Source of the DNA: Saprospiraceae bacterium
Lineage (GTDB): Bacteria; Bacteroidota; Bacteroidia; Chitinophagales; Saprospiraceae
Direction of reading: 5' to 3'
Assembly (NCBI GenBank): GCA_013214355.1
Contig: JABSSL010000001.1
Coordinates: 24,404 to 88,403 of the forward strand
Length of the DNA stretch: 64,000 nucleotides
Below, piece after piece: positions 17,484 to 25,521 of this stretch (positions are counted from its first letter, which is position 1; every line of letters starts with the position of its first letter). The notes beneath the pieces were generated by a model that was not told where the DNA came from, ran no database searches, and saw only the letters and a program-made list of their open reading frames with translations. The translations under genes were made by a program, and so were the position numbers.

Positions 17484-20400
17484 TTACTTCCCTGTCAACA
17501 ACAACTTCCTTGCCCAAGCCCGATTCTGGGTTTCTAACTGCACAACATACATTCCGCTTCGCAAAGTCGCTACAGGTAGCTCCATCTGTTGGTTTCCCGC
17601 ATCATAATCTTGAAATGACTTTCGCCACACCTCACGGCCGGAAAGGTCAAGTACTCTAATCTGAACTTTTTGGCTTCCCCTCAATTCAAATTGAAGCCGT
17701 ACTACCTCTCCTGAACTTGGGTTTGGGAAGAGCTGGAATGCCTCATGATCCTGAATCAACACATCATCTGTATTCGTTGGCACACCATTCGGGCCACCAA
17801 TGAAAATCCCTCTGCCATAGGTGGCCACTGCAATTAAACCATCAGCCGGTCGACTCTGTACCATTTGAGCACTAGCAAAACCGATCTGATCCGGATCTTG
17901 CAATTCCCAAAAGGTATTGGCCCCATCTAAATCCTGCGTTACAAATACCCCAGTAGTAGTGGCCAGTACATAGTACATGCTGCCCTCAAAGGGTAGAATA
18001 CTCAGCCAATTTGTATGTGGCCCAGGGAGTTCCTCCGTATTAGCTAAGTTTCCATCGATATTGATAAAACTTTGACCTCCGTCCAGGGAATGGAACAACT
18101 TAGGTACATTCGAACTAGAAATCACCGCTACGATTTCATCTACATTTTCAGGATTAATCGCAATGCAGTGCACCCAGGATCCAGGACTTGCTCCAGTAAT
18201 CGAGTGCTTGGTCGTAGGCATTGTGGCATTTTCAGCATCTTCCAGGCGATAGATCTGTGGTACTTCCTGCTCTTGCTGTATCGCATAGTATAGGATATCC
18301 TGTGGCGTAACGGAGAGCTCCAAGGCTGTGATTTTGGAACCTTCTGGTCCTGCCAATCCTGCTGGTTCTTCCCAATCGGAAGCTTCCAAGTCAGAGAATT
18401 CAGGCTGCTCATCCAGTTTGGTGAATCGTAGCAATTTATTAGCTATAGGATAGTACATGGCTGTTTCATCCGCTAAATCCACTACAAATGGATTGATAAA
18501 ATCATGAGCTCGGCCCACCAGGGTTCCGGTCAAACCTAGAAAACCTTCATCAAAGGAAGGTAAACCATCCTGATTGTACTTCAAGCGATAAGATTGACCA
18601 GCAGCTGCATAGACGTACGCATGATTTTTTCCGAGAAATGTAAAACCGCCGTCGCCACCAAAGGGATCTCCAATGCTTGACATGGGGTCGACTGGATTTG
18701 CTCGATCGATGATAGGTGTGCCGCGGTCCTGCGTCCCGCCACCAATCCGGGTATCCAATGGATCCCGTGGGAGGCCAAGGGCGTAGTAGGTTACCACATT
18801 GTAGCCTTTGAATTTATATTGCCATTGAATATTGGTGAAAGGTGTTGATGATTCCCTTAGGATGTTATCCGTTTTGAAAATCCCCCCATCATTTCCTAGC
18901 CAAGCTGTAGTGGGTTGCGCAGGGTCGAAAACAACAATGTGATTATCTACATGCGAGTTACTATTAATATGATGCTTTGCTAATTCATTAGTGCTTGAGG
19001 TAAATCCGTCGTAGGACCGGGCTAGCTGTACGCCCCCCGCGATTACAAAATTTTGATCATCAGGCTTTACATCGAGTTGTGTCAACCACTCTCCGATTAC
19101 CAAGGACAGTCCATCATCATCAGGATTGGGGTAGCCTACAAACTTCGGTAGATAATCCGAACGATCTTCTAAGGATAACTGTTCCAAATCGATCTTCATC
19201 AACACTTCACGTTCTCCAGCACTAAGCTCTTGAAATAATACATAGCCAGTGCTAGGGTCTGATGGTGCAAATCGAACCAAGCCTCGATTCAATTGCCAGT
19301 TCCAATCATCTGGTGTTAGATTGGTCCACGACTCACCGTCATCTTCCGAAAAGTATACGCCCGCACCTTCACTGCTTCCTCCAGACAAGTAAGCCAATAA
19401 GCGGCCATCCTTGTCCACATCCACATCACTCCAGGTAGCCCGTTGGGTTGGATCTGCTACGGGTTGAACGCCAATACCCCCTGCCAAATAAGTAGCTAGT
19501 ACTTCAGTACCCGTCCTAGCGCTATTGCTAATCCGCAACTCATCCACTACTCCGTCAAAAGAACCTCCTAGGTCCCGGCCAAAGCGGATATTGTCTCCGC
19601 CATTGTCCGGTAAGGTATAGTTCATTACTTCTTTCCTAGCCAGCACTCCATTTTCATAGTAGGCAATTTCATTCCCTCCCCAGGTAAATGCCAAATGAAT
19701 CCATCCTCCCTTTTTCCAGTGTTGGGTAGAAGCTGCTGCAATCGCCCAATCTTGTCCAGGTTGATCCCCAGCAGTATGAATAATTTCAATAGTAGACTCG
19801 ATATGATGAATGAAGATCGCATCTGGAAATTCACCGATCAGCACCATATCATGCTCACTGGTAGTAAAGCTGTCCCAATTGGGCTTAAACCAAAATTCAA
19901 CTGTACCTTCTCGACCTTCCAAAACTCCTTCCTTTGGCCAATTGAATTGGGCATTGCTCGACATTTCAGCACCCAAGCCATGCACCCCTTCTACGTAGGA
20001 TATTTCCGTAGAATAGCTAGGAGTCGCTCCACCGGATTCATTCAAATTCTCCTCAAAGGGTAGCAATAAAGTAGTGGGCATATCTAGTTGCAATGGGCCA
20101 GCCTCAACAACAGGCACATCAAGGGGCTCCGGTAGGCTATGTTGAAAGCTTTGTAAGTCATTATCCGATTTTTTCACTCCGTATCCATTGGTGGCCACAA
20201 AAACCGATTGGGTAATCGGGCTAAGGGCGACTTTGCTATTGTAGACAAAGGGATTTTGATCACAGTATTCTCCACAAAAGAAGAAAGGGTTGCCCCCAAG
20301 GTTGTTTTCGTCTAATCTTTTGTATTCATGAATGGAGATAGATTCATCTGCTTCAAGGGCATACTGGAACAACTCCCAGCTCTCGCCGTTATCCGTGGAC

Positions 20401-20960
20401 CGGTAAATCCCTCCACCAAAGAAGTTGGCACCAGCTCCTACCAATTCTCCTGTCACCGCGTACCAGTGATCTAATTCGATTGGATCTTGAGCGATAGACA
20501 TAATACTTTCATTGGCGATCAAGCCTGGAATATGCTTCCAGTTTTCTCCATCATCCGTAGATTTCCAAATCCCTCCACGTACACCGCCTGTTATCACCAC
20601 CTTGCTGTCTCTGCGATCTAGGGCGATAGCACGGGTCCGTCCACCAACATTATTTGGCCCTGCTTCTTCCCAAACCAAGTTATTTTGTTGGCCTCGAAAT
20701 TCAACTTGTTCTTCGAATTTGTTTATCAATCGTTGTTTTTGCAGTGGGCTCCACAGCGGCACTTCCTTGGTGTTCGGGTCCTGATAAAGTTGTTTGAAGT
20801 AGGCTTGTTTAGCTGCCATTCGCTCTGCACGAGGCAACTTCCTTAAACGCGATCCGCTTGAGGTAGAGGATTGATCAGAAGTAATAGGATATAGAAACAG
20901 GGCAAAGATGCCCAATACCATGGCAGTTACCAGCAAGGCAAAACGGTTGAAGTTTTTCAT
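17484..20960 (-). CDS. Large secreted BNR/Asp-box protein with LamG domain and T9SS tail
   Basis: I use the Met at 20960 (MKNFNRFALLVTAMVLGIF), which gives a membrane/signal segment; the open frame runs to 21002. The product has 1158 residues. Asp-box motifs of sortilin/BNR propellers recur (STDDGENWKHIPG, STDNGESWELF, SEDDGESWTNL, SLDGGQSFINI). A LamG/concanavalin-like domain is inserted at about residues 345-475 (GTVEFWFKP ... WIHLAFTW ... FDGVVDELRISNSARTG). The last ~85 residues are a T9SS sorting domain (LFPNPSSGEVVRLQF ... VLDLSGREVW ... LRSGMYVVQL). It is probably a surface or secreted protein binding or acting on polymers; no catalytic residues can be assigned. Confidence 0.87.
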   Translation of the reverse strand: MKNFNRFALLVTAMVLGIFALFLYPITSDQSSTSSGSRLRKLPRAERMAAKQAYFKQLYQDPNTKEVPLWSPLQKQRLINKFEEQVEFRGQQNNLVWEEAGPNNVGGRTRAIALDRRDSKVVITGGVRGGIWKSTDDGENWKHIPGLIANESIMSIAQDPIELDHWYAVTGELVGAGANFFGGGIYRSTDNGESWELFQYALEADESISIHEYKRLDENNLGGNPFFFCGEYCDQNPFVYNSKVALSPITQSVFVATNGYGVKKSDNDLQSFQHSLPEPLDVPVVEAGPLQLDMPTTLLLPFEENLNESGGATPSYSTEISYVEGVHGLGAEMSSNAQFNWPKEGVLEGREGTVEFWFKPNWDSFTTSEHDMVLIGEFPDAIFIHHIESTIEIIHTAGDQPGQDWAIAAASTQHWKKGGWIHLAFTWGGNEIAYYENGVLARKEVMNYTLPDNGGDNIRFGRDLGGSFDGVVDELRISNSARTGTEVLATYLAGGIGVQPVADPTQRATWSDVDVDKDGRLLAYLSGGSSEGAGVYFSEDDGESWTNLTPDDWNWQLNRGLVRFAPSDPSTGYVLFQELSAGEREVLMKIDLEQLSLEDRSDYLPKFVGYPNPDDDGLSLVIGEWLTQLDVKPDDQNFVIAGGVQLARSYDGFTSSTNELAKHHINSNSHVDNHIVVFDPAQPTTAWLGNDGGIFKTDNILRESSTPFTNIQWQYKFKGYNVVTYYALGLPRDPLDTRIGGGTQDRGTPIIDRANPVDPMSSIGDPFGGDGGFTFLGKNHAYVYAAAGQSYRLKYNQDGLPSFDEGFLGLTGTLVGRAHDFINPFVVDLADETAMYYPIANKLLRFTKLDEQPEFSDLEASDWEEPAGLAGPEGSKITALELSVTPQDILYYAIQQEQEVPQIYRLEDAENATMPTTKHSITGASPGSWVHCIAINPENVDEIVAVISSSNVPKLFHSLDGGQSFINIDGNLANTEELPGPHTNWLSILPFEGSMYYVLATTTGVFVTQDLDGANTFWELQDPDQIGFASAQMVQSRPADGLIAVATYGRGIFIGGPNGVPTNTDDVLIQDHEAFQLFPNPSSGEVVRLQFELRGSQKVQIRVLDLSGREVWRKSFQDYDAGNQQMELPVATLRSGMYVVQLETQNRAWARKLLLTGK

Positions 20961-21105
20961 AGAAGTACAGAATGTTGTACAAACACTGGCAAGAGTGTAC
21001 AAGATACAAAGGGAAAGGCATTGACTCCTTAGAATCGGAATCTATTTTGATTAAATGCCCATGGTCATGCCAATAGAGTGAGAGGGTTTCAAGCGCTACT
21101 TGAAG

Positions 21106-21498
21106 CTAGTTCATTCCTGTCAACCTAAACCTCCCCAAAGCCCCCAAACTATTTAGTATCCACCCAAAAGTATTAATCAAAATGGCTAAAATGCCTATCC
21201 ACAGGGATGGATACAAGTCCGGTGATTGGCTCAACAACCTAAGGTGACTAAAGATACCACCATACCCCAAGATCAAAAGGGCGACAAGCATCAACATCCG
21301 ATATAAACTAATCTTTTTGAAATGTCCTGCCAATAAGAAAAGCCCGTAGATGGCCATCACCACGATGCCCGATACTGGTGCAGTTGGAGTCAAAGACTCA
21401 CCGTTTTTTGAGAGCGCTATCCAGCTTACCACATTGAACAAGATCCCCAGGATACTATACAACGCTTGCAGCCGTAGCAACTTGGACAGTGATATCAT
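21106..21498 (-). CDS. Small four-helix membrane protein of unknown function
   Basis: A 130-residue protein with four hydrophobic helices (LQALYSILGILFNVVSWIAL, APVSGIVVMAIYGLFLLAG, LYRMLMLVALLILGYGGIF, SLWIGILAILINTFGWILNSLG). I recognise no family. It starts on a 4-bp overlap with the S10 carboxypeptidase gene, so the two are co-translated. Confidence 0.7.
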   Translation of the reverse strand: MISLSKLLRLQALYSILGILFNVVSWIALSKNGESLTPTAPVSGIVVMAIYGLFLLAGHFKKISLYRMLMLVALLILGYGGIFSHLRLLSQSPDLYPSLWIGILAILINTFGWILNSLGALGRFRLTGMN

Positions 21499-23015
21499 TT
21501 AGTTTTTCCGCTTAGAAATTCACGTATGTCGGCTGCAAGCGCCTTGAGATCTGGCTCATGGGTGTACATCATATGCCCCGCCTCATAATACTTCATCAAG
21601 ATTCTGTCCTTCATTATTCCATGACGAGCAAAAGTGTATTCGGCGTCAAAAAAAGGCGTGATCAAGTCATAGTATCCATTGGCCACCAAAACTTGCAGGT
21701 CCTTATTTTGCCGCAAAGCATCACTCAATTGCCGGGACACATTCACATAATGAGGTTCCCAGCCTCTATCCTTAGGAACGGGGCGCCAATTCCATTTTGG
21801 GTATAGGGAGCCGTTGGAAGTCAGGTAGGGCCGAGGCATTTCCACTTTCAAGTCACTACTCATATAATGCATCAAGGCTGCCGTATAAGCGCTTGAAATA
21901 GAATTGCTAGCCACATCCCCTAAAGTTGGACGTTCTGCCATGACGTCGGCCTCCGTTCCTTTATAGCGGCTATCCAATCGCCCGACGACCAATCCTTGAT
22001 CTCGCAGCAATTCTTTCACATAACGGGGTACCAATACCCGAAGATCCGACTGTAGCAAATAAGAAGTCTCTAGACCTAAAAAGTAGGACATCTTTTCCGC
22101 TACTTCCCTCCGTTTTGAGTCCGGTAGCGTATTGCCTCGAAACAAAGCTGGCGCATAGATATCTAGGGAAAAATCTCTAGCCTCTTGCATAAAGTCTTCC
22201 AGGCTTTTGCCTTGTCCTGCCTGCTTGTGGTACCAGGCAGTGGCGGCCATAGTAGGGAAGTAGGTAACAAATGCCACGAGATTATCATGCACCGGAGTGG
22301 AGCCGGTATAATCCAAAGCTTGCGAAATCAAGATCAACCCATTCAAGGCCATATTCTGCCCACCACCACTTAGTTGCTTAGCCACGCCGGCAGCACGAGT
22401 CGTGCCAAAGCTTTCTCCAGCAATATATTTCGGGGAATTCCAGCGCTTGTTTTCTCTTACCCAAACCCGGATAAATTCGGCTACAGATGCCGCATCCTCA
22501 TTCAAGCCCCAATAATCTTCAGTCTTCCCCTCACCAATCACTCTACTGTAGCCCGTCCCCACGGGATCTATAAATACCAGGTCCGTCAAATCCAATAGCC
22601 CATATGGGTTATCGACAATGGGATAAGGAGCAGCGCCGTCATCCTCATCGGCTTCACTGTCTACCTGAACCAACTTGGGTCCAAATAAGCCCATATGCAA
22701 CCAAACGGAAGCAGAGCCCGGCCCGCCATTAAAAATGAAGGTTACGGCTCTACGACTACCTTCTTTTTCTCCTTCCTTGGTATAACTAACGGACCATACT
22801 GCAGCCGCCGGTTTCCCATCCTTATTCATTAGGTAGGTTTCCTTAGCGGTGGCCAAGTAGGACATTTTTTGCCCACCAAAGGTACCCTCATGGCGGCTAG
22901 AAAATGTTTTCGGCGGTCCACTTACAGGTTTGGCAGTGGTATCCTGTGCCAATAAGTCAAGAGATAGTGCTAGCGCCAAAAGGAGTAGTAGAAAGGTTTT
23001 ACATTGCATGTTCAA
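21495..23015 (-). CDS. S10-family serine carboxypeptidase
   Basis: A 506-residue protein with a signal peptide (KTFLLLLLALALSLDLLAQ). Peptidase S10 motifs are clear: FIFNGGPGSASVW (oxyanion, ~94-105), FIDPVGTGYSR, the nucleophile in AGESFGTTRAAG with Ser202, the catalytic Asp region NGYYDLITPF and the catalytic His in YYEAGHMMY. Length fits bacterial S10 members. It should trim C-terminal residues from peptides in the periplasm. It is the first gene of a two-gene minus-strand unit, divergent from the ECF sigma gene at 23162. Confidence 0.92.
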   Translation of the reverse strand: MNMQCKTFLLLLLALALSLDLLAQDTTAKPVSGPPKTFSSRHEGTFGGQKMSYLATAKETYLMNKDGKPAAAVWSVSYTKEGEKEGSRRAVTFIFNGGPGSASVWLHMGLFGPKLVQVDSEADEDDGAAPYPIVDNPYGLLDLTDLVFIDPVGTGYSRVIGEGKTEDYWGLNEDAASVAEFIRVWVRENKRWNSPKYIAGESFGTTRAAGVAKQLSGGGQNMALNGLILISQALDYTGSTPVHDNLVAFVTYFPTMAATAWYHKQAGQGKSLEDFMQEARDFSLDIYAPALFRGNTLPDSKRREVAEKMSYFLGLETSYLLQSDLRVLVPRYVKELLRDQGLVVGRLDSRYKGTEADVMAERPTLGDVASNSISSAYTAALMHYMSSDLKVEMPRPYLTSNGSLYPKWNWRPVPKDRGWEPHYVNVSRQLSDALRQNKDLQVLVANGYYDLITPFFDAEYTFARHGIMKDRILMKYYEAGHMMYTHEPDLKALAADIREFLSGKTK

Positions 23016-23161
23016 GCAATTTGTGGATGATCATTTTCATCAATGATAAAAAAAATTTCAGGGACCATGTCACCTTTCCCTATTTTGTAACACTAGAACA
23101 ACTGAAGGAAAACGAAAGAGAGGTAATTGAGTGGTGAAATCTTTATCTAGACACATACTTT

Positions 23162-23683
23162 ATGCAGCAGCAAAAACAGGAACGATTTCTAAAGCTATAT
23201 AAGGGGGTTCACAACCGCTTTGAACGCTTTTGTAGAGCTCGTGCCTGTGGAGACATGCCCTACGAAGACTTGATGAATGAAAGTTTATTGGTGGCATTTC
23301 AGAAGATTGACCAATTGGAAAAGGAGAGCTCCTTTCTATCTTTCTTAATCGGCATCAGTCGACGACTACTGGCCAATCACCGGCGTAAGCAGAAGGTAGT
23401 CGCAGCCGCTGATGAAACCCTATTACTGAACTATGCAGACCCCGACGATCAAGTGAGTAGGCAGCAAAACGTCGCTTTCTTGCACAAGGCCTTAACCTTC
23501 CTACCTGAGGCACAAAGGGAAGCACTTATATTATTTGAGATCACCGGCTTTAGTGTGAAGGAAATTGCCAAACTCCAGGATAGCAGTGAGGCGGCCATCA
23601 AGCAACGATTATCCAGAGGGAGAAAAGGATTAGCCACCGTGATCAAGAACAAACTACAGCTCAAAACGGGAGATACCCTATGA
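23162..23683 (+). CDS. ECF-type sigma-70 factor
   Basis: A 173-residue sigma factor with region 2 (~25-90: PYEDLMNESLLVAFQKID, SFLSFLIGISRRLLANHRRK) and region 4 (~110-165: LPEAQREALILFEITGFSVKEIAKLQDSSEAAIKQRLSRGRKGL). It overlaps the next gene by 4 bp (ATGA), the usual arrangement for a sigma factor with its anti-sigma. Confidence 0.93.
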   Translation: MQQQKQERFLKLYKGVHNRFERFCRARACGDMPYEDLMNESLLVAFQKIDQLEKESSFLSFLIGISRRLLANHRRKQKVVAAADETLLLNYADPDDQVSRQQNVAFLHKALTFLPEAQREALILFEITGFSVKEIAKLQDSSEAAIKQRLSRGRKGLATVIKNKLQLKTGDTL

Positions 23684-24717
23684 AAAAGGAAGATAGAATC
23701 ATATCATCACTATTCGAAGATGCCCGCAACGAGACGCCAAAGGTATCTTTTGAGCAAATGGCTCAGCGACTAGCGGAGCAAGTACCCGTTCCTCCTCCTG
23801 TGGAACCTACAGGTCTTAGCGCTGCCGTCAAGCAGCTTTTATTAAAGAACATTGGACTCAACAGTATAATTTTAGTGGTAGGGGTAGGTTTGGTTTACTA
23901 CGGTTTGAGACCTTCCACTCCAACACCCGAGCTATCAGCCACTTCGCAAGAGATAGTAGCTGAAGATTCACTCTCATCAGCTTCCCCAATCCTACCGATT
24001 GAGCAATCGCTGATTCAAACCCAAGCGGTAGCTTTACCTTCCCCTCCACTACTTTCATCCGTAGACTTGCAGCAAAAGAGCAAGTTTAAACCAACATCAT
24101 CTAGCCCTACTACACCAAACACCAATCAGTCAGGTTCTATTAATGGTTCGGAACCCGATCCGATAGAAACCGACCTTTCCTCAACAGGTAGAGATTCACA
24201 AAAGCCTTGGACAGATTCAGAACTACCTGCTGGACCTGTTGAAAGGTCCACAAATTCAACGTCCGAACCTATCAGCACAACGGGGGGTACCGTTCCGATG
24301 GGACCTCAATCTCCTGATTCTCCTCTACAATCGAACTTCACCATCAATGAGGAAATCAAAATTGATACCAATGAAACTTTTAGGACTACCCAAATCGTGT
24401 TGAAAAACACCTACAACCAAGATGCAACCCAAGAATTCTTTACCTTACTTAGCTCCTATGGATTTAGGCTGAAGAAAAAGAGGTATCGCTTCAAAGATGG
24501 TTTAGTCAAAAATATAGCCCTCCACTTAACCCATCAAGAGGGATTGGATTTCAAGCTTAAGGCAGTGCGGTTCAGACAACTTGAATTCAAATTGTACTTT
24601 GACGAAGCAGATCAATTGTATGGATTCTCCATCCGCATGAACAATAATCAAGAAAAAGAGGAAAAAATGATTAGCCTAAAGGCCAAAGGTCAGATTACCC
24701 AACAATACCGCTATTAG
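23680..24717 (+). CDS. Probable anti-sigma factor with periplasmic C-terminal domain
   Basis: A 345-residue protein: a cytoplasmic N-terminus (1-55), one membrane helix (~57-76, NIGLNSIILVVGVGLVYYGL), a long Ser/Thr/Pro-rich low-complexity linker (~80-215) and a folded C-terminal domain (~221-345) with LKKKRYRFKDGLVKNIALHLTHQEGLDFKL and a closing FSIRMNNN strand. Coupling to the ECF sigma gene and the topology point to a membrane anti-sigma. The N-terminus has no zinc motif. The C-terminal domain has a clear paralog in the next gene, which is secreted and free of membrane helices. Confidence 0.75.
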   Translation: MKKEDRIISSLFEDARNETPKVSFEQMAQRLAEQVPVPPPVEPTGLSAAVKQLLLKNIGLNSIILVVGVGLVYYGLRPSTPTPELSATSQEIVAEDSLSSASPILPIEQSLIQTQAVALPSPPLLSSVDLQQKSKFKPTSSSPTTPNTNQSGSINGSEPDPIETDLSSTGRDSQKPWTDSELPAGPVERSTNSTSEPISTTGGTVPMGPQSPDSPLQSNFTINEEIKIDTNETFRTTQIVLKNTYNQDATQEFFTLLSSYGFRLKKKRYRFKDGLVKNIALHLTHQEGLDFKLKAVRFRQLEFKLYFDEADQLYGFSIRMNNNQEKEEKMISLKAKGQITQQYRY

Positions 24718-24805
24718 AGGACTTTGAATAATGGGGAATCACCTCGATTTTTCCCATCATTCCTTCAATAGCGCAACATTTCTTTATCACATAAAAGCAT
24801 TTAAC

Positions 24806-25246
24806 ATGAAAGTTATCACCCTGCTGATGGCACTGGGATTTCTTTGCCCAAGCCCTGAGACTACTGTTACTCCTACTCAAGAAATCATCGTATTGAGCCT
24901 AGACCAAGAGGACAGCAAAGCAGAAATTGAGCAGTTTCTCAACCAATTGAAACAACACGGGCTCGAATTAAAGAAACAATCCTTTTCCCGAAGCCTTGGA
25001 AAAATCAAACGCTTTAAACTTCAGATCACTCATCCTGATGGCCTGGATTGGAAAATCGTAGGCCAAGGCTTTTCGACTTTTCAACTGCGCCTCCATCTAG
25101 ACACCGGACAGAAAATACAACAGTTTTCCTACCGCTTCAATAACAAGGGGGACTTTTCTAAGCCCCTAAGTTTACGCTCCTGCGGCCAAAGCGATTACCA
25201 ATTTGGAGGAAAACATTCTGCCAGTACCTCCTTCATCATGAAGTAA
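24806..25246 (+). CDS. Secreted paralog of the anti-sigma C-terminal domain
   Basis: The frame is open from 24731, but the Met at 24806 (MKVITLLMALGFLC) gives a short signal peptide and I take it as the start (146 residues). The mature part aligns along its length with residues ~225-340 of the preceding anti-sigma: LELKKQSFSRSLGKIKRFKLQITHPDGLDWKI ... FQLRLHLDTG ... FSYRFNNK. There is therefore a membrane-tethered and a soluble version of the same domain in one operon. The known function of this domain is not clear to me; competition for a common ligand is a hypothesis. Confidence 0.72.
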   Translation: MKVITLLMALGFLCPSPETTVTPTQEIIVLSLDQEDSKAEIEQFLNQLKQHGLELKKQSFSRSLGKIKRFKLQITHPDGLDWKIVGQGFSTFQLRLHLDTGQKIQQFSYRFNNKGDFSKPLSLRSCGQSDYQFGGKHSASTSFIMK

Positions 25247-25254
25247 AGGAGGTT

Positions 25255-25321
25255 TAGAGTTTATGGTTGAAGGTTTAAAGCATTTAAAGGTTATTCGCTA
25301 AACTTTCAACTGTAAACTCTA
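25255..25321. repeat. Imperfect inverted repeat, 23-bp arms
   Basis: Arms 25255-25277 and 25299-25321 match at 20 of 23 positions after reverse complementing, with a 21-base loop. It starts 9 bp after a stop codon, so it could be a transcript-end structure; it lacks a T-tract. Confidence 0.45.
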
Positions 25322-25428
25322 TTCCAATTTCTATTTCTCTTCCCATTCTTAATCTGCAATTCCTACTCGTTTAACGGATAAAAACCCTCGTTCACCTTTT
25401 TCAACTGGATTTCAGTAGCCGGTTCGCC

Positions 25429-25436
25429 TAAGTTTG
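25429..25436 (+). promoter_or_regulatory. Candidate -7 box before the receptor gene
   Basis: TAAGTTTG matches the Bacteroidota TAnnTTTG element 85 bp upstream of the ATG at 25522. No clear -33 TTTG is present. Confidence 0.35.
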
Positions 25437-25521
25437 TATCATCGAAACAGCAAAGGGCTACTAGTCAATATCGTTCCTTTCTGCTTCCAACATTACTACT
25501 ATAAACAAAAGCTTAATAGCC

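Noticed and set aside
20975-21002. TTGTACAA and GTGTACAA copies before the BNR/LamG gene, considered as an operator
   Set aside because: Only one copy is a full palindrome, and the second overlaps the upstream end of the open frame; too weak to call.
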